64,000 bases of DNA from Selaginella moellendorffii (GCF_000143415.4 NW_003314267.1:2397839-2461838), one strand, 5' to 3'. Shown: positions 1-9,994, counted from the first letter of the stretch. Numbers and translations: made by a program. The notes: generated from the letters alone by a model not told the origin.

Positions 1-220
1 AACCATGGTTTCATGTTTGAAGCTTTCTAGTTTTAGAGTTAAGAGAGCTCGTGTACTGATGCTGAATGCATCGCAAGGTTTTGCAGCAGTTCTTCTTGCA
101 GTATGTACTTTAGGACTAAAGATCTTTGTTCCTTTTCTTTTGAAGTTGCTCCTCGATTGCTGTTCTAAACTTTGTTTTTTGGGTGTTCCTCCTGGTTTCT
201 TGCCTTCGTTTCTTATACAG

Positions 221-1127
221 GCTATGATGAGAATGGTGGCGATGAGGCGCAGCACCAGCAGGCACAGCAGAATCCAGCGCTGGCCGGGCTTCCACCGCCT
301 CCTGGCGAATATGTAAGTTGCTTTACGTCTCCTATATATCTAGTGTTTAAACTTGTAGAACTGGTTTTCATAGGTGCAAGCCGCGTATCCATATTCGGAC
401 CCCTTCTTTGGTGGTATGATGGCGGCGGCGTATGCAGGCCAGGGCTTAGTAAGCTATAGAACTGTGGATTTGTTGGATTCAAGGTTGAGCTTTTGTGGTT
501 TGTTTGTTTCGCAGGTCCAACCTCATGTACTTGGGCTCCAGCAAGCTCGCATGCCACTTCCAACGGAAATTCTCGAAGAAGAGCCGGTTTATGTCAATGC
601 GAAGCAGTACCACGGCATCCTTCGCCGCAGGCAAAGCCGAGCGAAAGCCGAGTCGGAGAACAGACTGATCAAAACTCGCAAGGTTGGCAATCTTAGAAAA
701 ACTCTTTGTTTCGTTTTTCCTTTTCTTTCTTTTCTGATCAAACTTTGGAAACTTTGAACAGCCTTACCTACACGAATCCCGGCATCTCCACGCCTTACGG
801 AGAGCTCGAGGCTGTGGGGGCAGATTTCTCAACAAAAAGACCAACAAAGACAGCGAAACCGAGACAACGATGACAAACGTGACATCTAACACTTCCACCG
901 GCAGCCGCAACCGCAACACCACCAACATCAACGCTCCCAGCAATCGATCTGAGAGCTTATCATCGGTAACCACAGGAAACCTGGAAGCGAGTAACGCCTA
1001 CCATCACGTAATGGCATTCTCGAACGGCCACCATAGCTTGCAACAGGACTCGCAGCTGTTCCACGCTTCGGCATTCCATCCCATCTCCGGCGATGAAGGA
1101 GTCCAAGCAGTGGCAGCAATGCAATGA
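221..1127 (+). CDS. NF-YA: NF-YA subunit of the CCAAT-binding factor (5' partial)
   Basis: The product is the sequence-specific subunit of the nuclear NF-Y trimer, which binds CCAAT boxes together with NF-YB and NF-YC. Visible exons are 221-312, 374-448, 515-682 and 762-1127, all with GT-AG borders and matching phase. Exon 3 carries the NF-YB/C-binding helix beginning [19 protein letters not shown]. Exon 4 starts with the DNA-binding helix [20 protein letters not shown], followed by FLNKK. An intron separates the two halves of the conserved core. The N-terminal region is Gln/Pro-rich and has a Tyr/Gly-rich stretch; the C-terminal tail is Ser/Thr/Asn-rich. Exon 221-312 begins mid-codon after an AG acceptor, so the start codon lies in an earlier exon, probably outside the window. 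It converges with the receptor kinase gene at 1648. Confidence 0.93.
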
Positions 1128-1647
1128 GAAGAGATCCATCCAACTTTCGAGAAGTTCGACGAAGACTGTCTCTGAGCTGCGCTAAGAAGAAGGAAAAAAG
1201 AAAGAAAAAGAAGAAATGAGTGTCAAGTTCTAGGAAAACGTAGAGAAGAGAGGAGGAGTTTAGTTTGATCCTTTTGTTGTGGCGTGTATAGATTATTGAC
1301 GCAAGCACAACACGATGGTGATTATTTTATGCTGTGTTTGCGATTCCACTTGGCAGCCAGGAACTTTGTCTAGTTTTTGGTACGGACGCTCTCTTCTACG
1401 GCGCTTCGTCTTCCTAGGTCAGAGTCAAAAATATCCATCTAGTATTTGAAACTATTTTCTTCAAAAAAAATTTCAAAATTCATTTTTTTAAACGAATAAA
1501 TTATTTCTAAACCTTTATGTATGACGTGTAAGAATACGGGATAAAAAAGAAATTCCTTTGCACGTTTTTTTCCAATTCCCAAAACAATGCACCTTTATCT
1601 TACAAATCCGTATTGGAACAAAGTTCCTCTCAAGCTTCCGTCAAGTT
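1128..1647. other. Convergent 3' intergenic region
   Basis: These 520 bp lie between two convergent genes. They hold an A-rich stretch just after the NF-YA stop and a T/A-rich block around 1440-1560. This is consistent with 3' UTRs and polyadenylation signals; no ORF or repeat is supported. Confidence 0.5.
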
Positions 1648-4419
1648 TCATCTCCCAATCAACGAATGCGGGGCAGACGAAGTCCCGGACGACTGCGAGG
1701 AGATCGAGAACGCAGTCGAGGAGGAGGTGGCGGTCGCGCTGCCAGACGAGGAGGCGGCGGAGGAATCCATCGCCACCTTGGGTGGCGGCGGAAGCAGCAC
1801 CGCCAAATTCCCCTCCAGCATTTGCACCACCTTACTCATCACCGGCCTCGCACTGGCCACGTCCTGTATACACCAAAACGCCGCCTTCACCACCCTCTCC
1901 AGCTGCACGCCGTCAACGTCCGCGCGGTACATCCGCTCGTCCACCGCGCCCTCGAGCCGCCCGGCCTCGAGCTCCCTGTAAAGGTAAGCCGGGTACCGCT
2001 GCATGCCGCGCGGTACCGCGCGGCACGTGTCGAAGTTGCGCCGCCCGCCCACCAGCTCCAGCACCACCATGCCGTAGCTGTACACGTCCGACTTGGCGGT
2101 AATGGGCATATTCGCCAGCCACTCCGGCGCCATGTAGCCACGTGTCCCGCGCACAGTGGTCAGGTTGCGTGCGTTGCCCTCGTCGATGAGCCGCGCCAGG
2201 CCAAAGTCCGAGACCTTGGGTGCGAAGCTATCGTCCAGGAGGATATTCTCTGGCTTGAGGTCGCAGTGGACGATTGGCTCGCGGCATTCCTCGTGGAGAT
2301 AGGCGAGAGCCCTAGCGGTGCCCAGCGCGATCTTGAATCGCGTCGGCCAGTCCAGCGATGGCCGCGCTCCCTGGTAAGAATCGTCCTCGTCTTCGCCGGG
2401 CGCGAGTGGTCTTGACGATGTCGATAAGCTGGTGGATGTAGTGGCGCTGGATCTTGCCTCCTGGGCGCCAGATCGTGAGAGATTGCTGGATCGCGACGGC
2501 AATGCTGCTGCCTGGCCTCCAGACTTCGAAATATCGCTGGATTGCAACGAGAATGGCCGCGACGCGTCGCTGGATTGCAATGCTGCTGCCTGGCCTCCAG
2601 ACTTCGAAATATCGCTGGATCGCAACGAGAATGGCCGCGACGCGTCGTTGGATTGCCAGGATCTATCTTGGCCCCATTCCAGGTCGTGGTCGTGGTGGAA
2701 GAGGAAGCGATCCAGCGATCCATTGGGCAGGAACTCGTAGACGAGCAATCGCGTCTCGGCTCCCTCGGCGCAAAATCCCACCAGGCGCATCAGATTCATG
2801 TGGTGCGTGCTCCCGATCGTCGCTACCTCGGTCCGAAACTCCTTCTCCCCCTGGAAAATCCCCTCGAGCTTCTTCACGGCTATGGCGGTCTTGCTCACAG
2901 GGAGCGCGATGGATCCCTTGTACACGGGGCCAAATCCTCCCTCGCCAATCCTCGTCTGGAAGTTATACGTCGCGTTCTGGAGCTCCTTGTACGTGAATCT
3001 CATCGGCGCGCCAGAGGCATAGTCCAGGATGGCGTGCCGCGCGGCTTCCTGGACCCGTCTCGAGTACCGCCGGCGGTACACCGCCCATCCCACCGCCAGC
3101 TCCGCCAGCACCAGCGCCGCCACTGTGACGCCCACGGCAATGCCGATTGCCCGCCCCTGATTCGACGATCCCGGCTCTGACAAGACCGATGTGGGTGGAG
3201 AATTCGCGGCCGAGGTACACACCTTGAGGAAGGCGGTGGATCGGATCGAGGGCGACGAGTAGCCGCTCATGGACGTGGATCGAAACTGGACACAGTGGCC
3301 GGATCCATCGTTTGGGACGAGGCAGCCAAAGCAGCTGGAATCGCCGCGGCAATTGCTCGTGCACTGCTCGCTGTTGCTGTTCGATGTCACGGTGGATCCA
3401 CTCTCGAGCCAAGCGGTGAAGTTCGTCGCGATCAGCTGGTTGCTCTCGGTGGCACAATCGCTGGCCACATTCCCGGTGTTGGTGCATCCAGCGTTACGCC
3501 GGCTGGGATCCACGAAGCCCAGCCCAGTCGGGCAGTCGCATACCGTGCGGTACACCAGCGGTGCCTGGGACGCCACCGCGCGGTACGAGCATATGCCGTA
3601 GTTGCCACAGTAGTTGTACACCTGGCACTGGTCAGACACCGCCTGCCACCGCGCGGACCATACCGCCTCGATTAGAGTGTACAGCCGGAGGTTGCCATCG
3701 TCGTCCAGCGTGAGGCGGCGGCTTTGCCCTGGCCCATAATCCTCCGGGAAGAACTGGCGCACTGTGGAGGTGGCGTTGAGATTGAGCACGCCATTGACAT
3801 CCACCACCGCATTCGTGGGAATCGAGGAATTTCCATTCCCATCGGTGTCGCTGCTCCAGTACTGCGCGCTTCCCCAGCGAAGCGTGAGATTGCCCGATTG
3901 ATCCATGGCGAGGCTGTAGCCGCCGGCGCGCGAGGTGAGATTGCGGCCCCTGGAGAGGAATTGGCCGGGGAGGAGCGTGCTGCTGGGATGATCGAAGCTG
4001 CTCCACACGACCTGGCCGCTGGAGTTCCGGAGCGCGAGATTACCTGATTCTTGGAGCTGCCCGGACGAAGCCCCAGTGGCGCCGCTCGTCCACGATGTGA
4101 TGCTGGCGCCGTCGCGCACCGCCAGGGATCCATCGCTGGAGAGCTCGAGGATTGCGCCGGGGCGTGACGCCGGGGCGGCAGTGTCCCACACCAAGACTTG
4201 CTGCGGATCCGCGCGGTACCAAATCCCTAGCTCGAATTCCCCGGGGCTGCGCGGCGATGGCGCAAATCCGAGGGAGAAGCTGCCGCTGGAGACCGATGTT
4301 GCCGCGCCCGCGGTGGCGATCGTTTGCCCTGACGCGAATTGGTCCTGCGCGAGAGAGGAGGGGAGAGAAGAAGAGATCCAGAGTATGGCTATGGCGGAGG
4401 AGAGGAGAGCATCCACCAT
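1648..4419 (-). CDS. S-domain (B-lectin) receptor-like serine/threonine kinase with expanded kinase insert
   Basis: This is an intronless gene for a 923-residue plasma-membrane receptor kinase. It has a signal peptide (about 1-24), a bulb-type lectin domain (about 30-190), a Cys-rich S-locus/EGF-like region (about 270-310, containing CQVYNYCGNYGIC), a second Cys-rich PAN-like stretch (about 350-385) and one transmembrane helix (about 420-445). The kinase has the glycine loop IGEGGFGPVYKG near 490, IAVKKLEG near 515, HCDLKPENILLD near 718, DFGLARL and RGTRGYMAPEW. The catalytic loop has Cys before Asp, making it a non-RD kinase, as is common in this SD-2 type. A Ser/Asp/Gln-rich insert of about 110 residues separates the hinge region (near 578) from LDWPTRFKI (near 690), where relatives have only a short loop. 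The insert contains two 26-residue tandem repeats. The C-terminal tail is Ser/Ala/Thr-rich. The ligand is unknown. Confidence 0.93.
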   Translation of the reverse strand: MVDALLSSAIAILWISSSLPSSLAQDQFASGQTIATAGAATSVSSGSFSLGFAPSPRSPGEFELGIWYRADPQQVLVWDTAAPASRPGAILELSSDGSLAVRDGASITSWTSGATGASSGQLQESGNLALRNSSGQVVWSSFDHPSSTLLPGQFLSRGRNLTSRAGGYSLAMDQSGNLTLRWGSAQYWSSDTDGNGNSSIPTNAVVDVNGVLNLNATSTVRQFFPEDYGPGQSRRLTLDDDGNLRLYTLIEAVWSARWQAVSDQCQVYNYCGNYGICSYRAVASQAPLVYRTVCDCPTGLGFVDPSRRNAGCTNTGNVASDCATESNQLIATNFTAWLESGSTVTSNSNSEQCTSNCRGDSSCFGCLVPNDGSGHCVQFRSTSMSGYSSPSIRSTAFLKVCTSAANSPPTSVLSEPGSSNQGRAIGIAVGVTVAALVLAELAVGWAVYRRRYSRRVQEAARHAILDYASGAPMRFTYKELQNATYNFQTRIGEGGFGPVYKGSIALPVSKTAIAVKKLEGIFQGEKEFRTEVATIGSTHHMNLMRLVGFCAEGAETRLLVYEFLPNGSLDRFLFHHDHDLEWGQDRSWQSNDASRPFSLRSSDISKSGGQAAALQSSDASRPFSLQSSDISKSGGQAAALPSRSSNLSRSGAQEARSSATTSTSLSTSSRPLAPGEDEDDSYQGARPSLDWPTRFKIALGTARALAYLHEECREPIVHCDLKPENILLDDSFAPKVSDFGLARLIDEGNARNLTTVRGTRGYMAPEWLANMPITAKSDVYSYGMVVLELVGGRRNFDTCRAVPRGMQRYPAYLYRELEAGRLEGAVDERMYRADVDGVQLERVVKAAFWCIQDVASARPVMSKVVQMLEGNLAVLLPPPPKVAMDSSAASSSGSATATSSSTAFSISSQSSGTSSAPHSLIGR
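2501..2656 (-). repeat. 78-bp tandem duplication inside the kinase coding sequence
   Basis: Two near-identical 78-bp units (2501-2578 and 2579-2656) encode two 26-residue blocks containing ASRPFSL, SSDISKSGGQ and AAAL. The unit length is a multiple of three, so the frame is kept. The repeats lie in the insert between the kinase lobes. Confidence 0.9.
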
Positions 4420-4616
4420 TCTTTCTTCCTCCTCGTGCTCTCACTCGAATTCCATGGTGATGATCGACTTACGTTAGGCTATTGTATGTAGCTTGTCGCG
4501 ATACACATTCAAAGACTTTGGGCAGCAGCGCGTTTTTGTCTCATTTTTTTTCCGTTCGTTCACACCTTTGATTGATAAATGAAGGTTTAGGGCTTTTCGG
4601 GTTTTAGGGTTCTTCG

Positions 4617-5914
4617 ATGCCGGGATGGAGGGCGCACTGCCCGGGGCGATTCCGTGGCCTGCGCCGTGGAAGCTTCGTATCGCTGGCTGGAGCAATCAAC
4701 CCGCGAGCGACGAATGCGCTCCATTTTCATCGATTTTGCGTCAGATGCGTGTGGACACACAACGAGGTCTGTTCGAGTGGGATGGCTTTAGTCCAATCTA
4801 GCACGGTCCGAATGCAAGCAATCCCCGAAGGAAGAGCTTTTTCTGTTTTAGCAGGGCGATTGGAAGCCCACGCGATTGAAATGGAGGATTGTGGTTTCGT
4901 ATGACGGCACTCGTTTCTCTGGTAACACTTTTATCTCTCCTCGGTTGCTTGTCTCGGTGATCGAGAGGTTTGATCTCAAGGGTGGCAGTACCAGCCGGAT
5001 TTTCCAACCGTCCAAGGATTGATCGAGGATGCACTGACAAAGCTAACGCGTTACACCCGAGAAGAGCTCCTCATGGCGGCCGCAAGTAGGACGGATGCTG
5101 GAGTTCACGCTCTGGGCCAGGTAAGTTCATCCTCTTCTTCTCTTCGATCTTTTACAACTACTTTCTCTATCTCTCTCCAGGTCGCGCACTTCCATTCTCC
5201 TGCTTGTATCGGCGACTTGAGCCGGATCCATCGGGGCCTAAACGGCACGCTTCCTCACGAGATTCGTGTTCGTGAAATCTCTCCAGCGAAATCTAGCTTT
5301 CACGCCCAGGCTTGTGCTCGGACAAAGAGGTACCAGTACAAACTTTTCGTGGCTCCAGTCATGGATCCACTCTTGCGCTTGTACGCGTACCACGTACCTG
5401 AGAGGCTCGACGTTGCTGCTATGGCGGAAGCTTGCGGCTACTTCGTTGGGAAGCACGACTTCTCGACGTTTAGCAACTCATCGACGCTCCGGCCCCTGCA
5501 AAATCCCGTTCGAGAGATCTTGCGTTTCGAACTGCTGGAGCAGGCAAGCTTGGTTTCGTTTGCTCAAGAATCGGCTTTTAATCTCTTCTCTCTTGTGGCA
5601 GGGTCCAGTTCTTTGCTTCGAAATCGAAGGCACGGGATTCTTCCACAAGCAAATAAGAAACATGGTTCGTTTTCTCTTCACTTTCTTCTTGGATCTCAAA
5701 TTCCTTCGTGGAATTTCGTCAGGTGGGATTGATCGTTGCGATTGGCAAAGGAGAGCACCAGGCTCGAGTGATTCCAGAGCTCTTGGCTATGAAAGATCGC
5801 CAAAAACTAGCTAGAGTTTCTATCACTGCTCCCTCCCGAGGACTCACGCTTGTCTCCGTCCACTACGACCAAAGCGATCTTGACTTGCCGGAAAATCTAC
5901 TGTGTAGAAAGTAA
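4617..5914 (+). CDS. TruA-family tRNA pseudouridine synthase
   Basis: The enzyme isomerises uridine to pseudouridine in tRNA (anticodon-loop type in the TruA family). Proposed exons are 4617-4766, 4855-4921, 4981-5120, 5181-5543, 5602-5664 and 5723-5914. Diagnostic motifs are WRIVVSYDGTRFSGWQYQP near the start of the catalytic domain, the active-site motif SRTDAGVHALGQ (catalytic Asp), HARTKRYQYKLF-like strands (seen as ARTKRYQYKLF), and GTGFFHKQIRNM followed by VGLIVAIGKG. The intron at 5544-5601 has a GC donor (CAG|GCAAGC); using it joins LLEQ directly to GPVLCFEIEG, as the family requires. The first exon (50 residues, Arg/Ala-rich) could be an organelle-targeting peptide. That exon is the least certain part. 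The gene is divergent from the receptor kinase, with about 200 bp between start codons. Confidence 0.88.
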
Positions 5915-6246
5915 AACGAAGAATATGCTTCGACTTTTTGAAAGTTCTTGACAATCATGGTTAGAAGGCGCCATTGAAGAGCGCCAGCGTCGCAACCCAA
6001 TTCACCCCTTCTCGATGCAGCCATGAAGTAGCGCCTGGCTGGAAGGTTGTTGGGGCTGATCGCGAGGATTGTTCTTCTTCTGGAATCGAAATCGACATCG
6101 CCCTCGACATCAGATGAATCGATCGCTACTCTCGACGAGCTTCCAGGGGAAGGAGAAGATGCTGACGAGCGAGACGAGCACTCCAGCGCTTCTAGCGGTC
6201 CAGAGGAGATCTTGCCTGAGATTGACAAGGGTATTGGCTGGAGCGA
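5915..6246 (-). other. Unresolved region with a Ser-rich minus-strand reading frame
   Basis: The minus strand is open for about 120 codons from 6228 to 5863, Ser-rich at first and then charged. It has no convincing ATG (the first is internal, near 6023) and overlaps the end of the pseudouridine synthase gene. An AG acceptor-like site occurs near 6222. It might be a 3' exon of the small membrane ORF upstream, but no joining donor could be identified. Confidence 0.2.
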
Positions 6247-6393
6247 TCATATTGGCGGGGTGAGGATGGCGAGCACGATGCTGATCGTGGCGATGATCAG
6301 TGCCGCCAGCACCGATAATGGGAGAGCTGGATCGTAGATGACGACTGTGGCGAACGTCACAGCCAGGCCCACGAAACTAAAGGCCGCCATCAT
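6247..6393 (-). CDS. Small hydrophobic protein, two membrane segments (hypothetical)
   Basis: A 48-codon ORF begins with two Met codons and encodes an almost wholly hydrophobic protein. The first membrane segment is AAFSFVGLAVTFATVVIY. A short loop with Asp and Pro follows, then a second segment, LSVLAALIIATISIVLAIL, and the C-terminus TPPI. The frame stays open upstream to an acceptor-like CAG near 6467, giving about 25 more polar residues, so this may be the last exon of a longer gene. I do not recognise the family. Confidence 0.4.
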   Translation of the reverse strand: MMAAFSFVGLAVTFATVVIYDPALPLSVLAALIIATISIVLAILTPPI

Positions 6394-6539
6394 CAGCGGG
6401 AAGATGGGTTGGTTGATCGCGCTGGGAGTGCGTGTATCTCGCGAATTCTGGAAGAAGCAGTAGATCTGGCATACAAATTCGAGGGAGGAGAGAAAAAAAA
6501 ATCGAGCGCAAACGAGAACTTCCGAAATATCCTCGAAAA

Positions 6540-7012
6540 GAACTTGGCTACTCCCTTTGTGTGCAATCCTCTACTACGTGCGGTTTCTAGATCTCCATCA
6601 GACACAGAGATTCCTGTAGTTCTTACGTAGTGCATGTCGCCTATCACTATCACAAACGAGCCAAGGTGTTAGATCCTCAGGGGGTTTCTGGAAAGATGCC
6701 GACTGGGCCACGGCCTGGAGCAGCTCGTCCAGCCCCCTAGCCGTATCTCTGCAGCTTCATTCCTGGGAACTGGTTGATCATTTATGGTACAGGATCAGTG
6801 GTGGCTTGTTTGACGAGACATCAGCTATCTACAAACACGTTTCCGAATGGAAGGTGTTCTTCTGAGACATTCAACTTGGGTGACGATGCGGCTGGGCGCT
6901 GGACCGCTTTCGGGGATGGCTTTGTGTGACAGCCAGGCTTTGCTTGTCCTGCTCGGGACGATCGGACCTGAGAAAGGAAGAATATGCCGCAAAATGGCAT
7001 TGCATCGAAGGT
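6540..7012 (+). pseudogene. Decayed partial copy of the F-box gene at 44878
   Basis: Long stretches match the second half and 3' UTR of the F-box gene at 44878-45954, with many substitutions and indels. Examples are TTTGTGTGCAATCCTCTACTACG against TTTGTGGGCAATCCTCTGCTGCG, GCATGTCGCCTATCAC followed by CGAGCCAAG, GGAAAGATGCCGACTGGGCC, TGGGAACTGGTTG and CATTCAACTTGGGTGACG. The copy includes the UTR motif GAAGGAAGAATATGCC near 6975 and ATTTGCATCGAAG-like sequence near 7000. The reading frame is broken throughout and the F-box half is absent. Confidence 0.8.
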
Positions 7013-7985
7013 AGTTATTGTAATTCGAAGAGAAAAGCTCCACGTCTATATAACGCTCGTACGGATGGCTTTCTAGATCGTGACTTAGGATCTCAAACTC
7101 TTGGAATTTAGATAAGCATTTGCAGCGGACGAGGACAATACAAGACCGACTTCCTTTGTTTCTAAGCTATGATCTTCATTGTCCCGAGCGATTGCTAGTC
7201 TTCACATGGTCAACTTTTGTTGAAGTGTTTCCTGGTTGTTTAGACTGAGACGCTGTGCAAGATGGAAGAGTGTGGAACCAATTGTGGCCTAACTGCCGAG
7301 AACTGAAATCTCGGCATAGAAACAAGCTTTGAAAGGTCGGAGGAGAGACTACAGGAGCAGACTTGGTATAGATTTAGATTCGGACAGGTCCAACCAGCCT
7401 CAAATATCAAGTTCAAGGGTATCTGATGTGTTCGTGCTTGATCACAGTGTACTCCAAGTTTGAGGCAAGCCACAATCAAGAGCTCGGGTGGCAAAGCCGG
7501 ATCTACTTTCCTGGAACGCGGATATCCGGCTACGTCGACAATGAGGTTGCTCTAGAACTCTTATGAGGTGGGCGCCCTCGGTACTCTCGGCCCTGGCATC
7601 CACAGAAGCTGGAGAAACAATCGGTCTCGCTGGAGATTCGTACGGAAGACGGTGGATTGCGAACGAAGTGACGTGAATTGCCACCTTCTAAAAGTGTGAT
7701 CAAGCTGGAGTCTTCCTTAACATTCTCTACTCCATCCTTCTAGGGAGTTGCGTAGTTCCCGCAGACGACACGTACACCAGCCATTTACCACATATGCATA
7801 TGTTACGTATTAATACAAGTAAGCCGCAGCGAAGTGTTTATTTGTAGCGTATTTACTCAAAGTAAGTAAAAATGGTTGACGCGAGGCAATATCAGGTGGA
7901 AACACAATAAGACAGATTTTTCTTTCCGTCATTTCTCCAGGATCCGTCCTCTCTGTTGTTTTCACCCCCTGCATCTCTAGATAGA
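7013..7985. other. Intergenic, no supported gene
   Basis: Short ORFs occur on both strands (up to about 84 codons) with no recognisable motif or exon structure. The 3' part is presumably the promoter and 5' UTR of the WOX gene. Confidence 0.4.
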
Positions 7986-8957
7986 ATGCCGAGGAGCAAG
8001 CAGCAGGCATCGCGGGCATCGTCCGTGTCTGATCAGATCGATCAGGAGCGCAGGGAGATGCGCCTGGAGATTAAGGCCTTGCATGTGCATCACAGAAGTA
8101 TCTTTCTCTCTCTCTCTTTGCTCACCTCGATCGTTTGTTTTCGTTTTGCTGCTTGCAAGCACACTGACATAGCAATCGTTCTTCCGTGCAAGGTCAAAGG
8201 AATAACATCAATATCTCTTCGGAGCCAGCGCCGCCGAGGCCCGTAGGCGTGCAGCAACGATGGGAGCCAAACAGCTACCAGCTGCAAATCTTGGAGGAGT
8301 TCTACGCCAAAGCGACGCCACCATCGCCGGAGAACATCGCCAATATAGCCGAGCTCGTCGGCCAGGTCGACCATTCCAAAGTGTACTACTGGTTCAGTAA
8401 CAAGAAGTCCCGCGAGAAACGCAAGCGCCGCCGCCTTGAGGAGGCCGGCGCATCCGCCTCTTCCTCTCCTGCGTTTTCCGCCATCGCCACCACCGCCGCT
8501 GCTTCATCCGGTAAATTACCTCGCGCGCCGCTTCAGAGGAAGAATGGATCATATCTTTCTCTTTTTCTCTCTCTTTTGGATCCATCCCATCGTTCTTTCT
8601 CCTGATCGAGAAGTCTGAGAGCAAGCAGCCGTACCATTTTTTTTCTGTGCAGGGTCGGAGCAATCGCACCATCAGTCGTACGCTGACCAGATCGTGAATG
8701 ACGGTAGTTTTCTCCCAGGTAAGCTCCTTGGATAGTTCCTTCACGAGCTCTTTTTTTTCTTTTTCTTCAGATGCGTGCCTGTTTGAAACCAACGTGACGC
8801 TGGAGCAGCCACGAATCGTAAGTAAGACGAAGGAGGGATATGCCTGACCATATTCTTTTTTTGTTTCTAGATTCCGTCGCACGAAGAAGAATCGCCATTG
8901 CAGTTGAGTCTCGGTTGGAGCTTTGCCAACCTGGACGAGCACTGGGAATTCTCATGA
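7986..8957 (+). CDS. WUSCHEL-related homeobox (WOX-like) transcription factor, divergent
   Basis: The predicted protein has 209 residues from exons 7986-8097, 8193-8510, 8653-8718, 8771-8817 and 8871-8957, with every GT-AG junction and phase consistent. The homeodomain runs from RWEPNSYQLQILEEFY (residue 60 on) to KVYYWFSNKKSREKRKRRRL (about 105-124). WOX proteins typically read WFQNRKSR here. This one has Ser instead of Gln at homeodomain position 50 and Lys at 52, and helix 2 is shortened. The C-terminal exon encodes LQLSLGW (191-197), an LxLxL EAR-type repressor motif, a position where WUS-clade proteins also carry EAR motifs. The N-terminus is short and charged. A nuclear developmental repressor role is inferred. 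A damaged copy of the last exon lies downstream at 9455. Confidence 0.85.
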
Positions 8958-9454
8958 TCCATTCTTCAAAAAGAATTGTTGATGATATCTTAACCAAATC
9001 TTTTTTATCGTTGATCCAGTGTTTTGATAGATCGGACTCTAAGACGGTTGTCGCCGTTAGGTGATCCGGCTCTGGCCATGGAGTTCGTCTTCAATTGTGG
9101 CGCTGGCGGTCGATCTTGACATCGATAACATGCAGCAGGCTTCCAAGGCGGCGATTATATTTGCTACTGATGATTTGCATGTCTTTGCTTGCACTGTAGG
9201 GAAATGGAAACTAGACGATTATCGAAACGTCCTTCTAAGTAGCACATTCTGGCCGAAGATCTAGACAGGCACCGCTGAAAGACAAAACATTCTGAGACAG
9301 TGTGTTTCATGCTGCACGTGGTGTCATTCGATCATATGTGAGGTTAAACTGTTGTGGTATTCTTTCAAGGCAACCAAGTGCTTGAGACCATGCTCTACTT
9401 GGACAGCATTGATTCCAGCAAAGATCTCTGTCCTGCTAGATTTGAAACGTTTGC
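8958..9454. other. Region downstream of the WOX gene, no supported gene
   Basis: It includes the WOX 3' UTR. Short plus-strand ORFs at 9061-9264 and nearby show no family motif. The region may belong to the same local duplication as the fragment at 9455. Confidence 0.35.
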
Positions 9455-9550
9455 TTCTGTTTCTAGGAAGTTCGGCATTCCAAGGCATAAAGAACGCATG
9501 GAGCAGCTGGAAGATCACCCCTGGAATTCTTCATGATCCATTCTTCTGAA
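9455..9550 (+). pseudogene. Fragment resembling the last WOX exon
   Basis: A TTTCTAG acceptor-like site is followed by ATTCCAAGGCATAAAGAA (WOX exon 5: ATTCCGTCGCACGAAGAA). After a shortened middle comes TGGAATTCTTCATGATCCATTCTT, against TGGGAATTCTCATGATCCATTCTT at the WOX stop codon. The stop codon and the first 3' UTR bases match. The EAR motif is lost. It is probably a partial duplicate. Confidence 0.55.
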
Positions 9551-9713
9551 ATGTTGAGGTATGCCATATTCTTCTGCAAATCTTTTTTCCACCACGTTCA
9601 AGGTGACTATGTCGGTGCAGTTGAAGATCCGGTCGCTAGCGAGCATGGCGGGATCTTCCTCGCCGAAAGCTTTAGATTCACAACCTTTACAACGTTGAAA
9701 AAGTCGGCTTATG

Positions 9714-9994
9714 CTTTATTTCGTTAAAGTGGAACTTATTCAGTAAAGTGGGACATTAATTAGCATGTGTCCACATGCCATTTCCTAGTACTTAATTAAT
9801 ATTTATTAATATTTCTATCAGTTTTTTAATTTATTTTTTATATTTCACAATATTATAACACAAAATCATATGAAAAGTTTTTAATTTATAAATTATAAAG
9901 CTAAAACTTTAATTTTTTATTGTTGTTATAAAAATGGCATGTGGCCACACACCATAAGTGGGATAATGAAAAGTTCCACTTTAACGAAATAAAG
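9714..9994. mobile_element. MITE, 281 bp, with terminal inverted repeats and TATG target duplication
   Basis: The left end CTTTATTTCGTTAAAGTGGA continues as ACTT (24 bp). It is the perfect reverse complement of the right end (9971-9994). Similarity between the arms continues imperfectly further in, including GTGTCCACATGCCATTT against GTGTGGCCACATGCCATTTT. TATG directly flanks both ends (9710-9713 and 9995-9998). The interior is about 80 percent A+T with no ORF. It is a non-autonomous DNA transposon; the superfamily is not assigned. Confidence 0.88.

Noticed and set aside
6393-6653. Possible upstream coding exon (MIVIGDMHY with a GTAAGA donor) for the small membrane protein
   Set aside because: The segment is antisense to the decayed F-box copy, so the apparent exon is coincidental.
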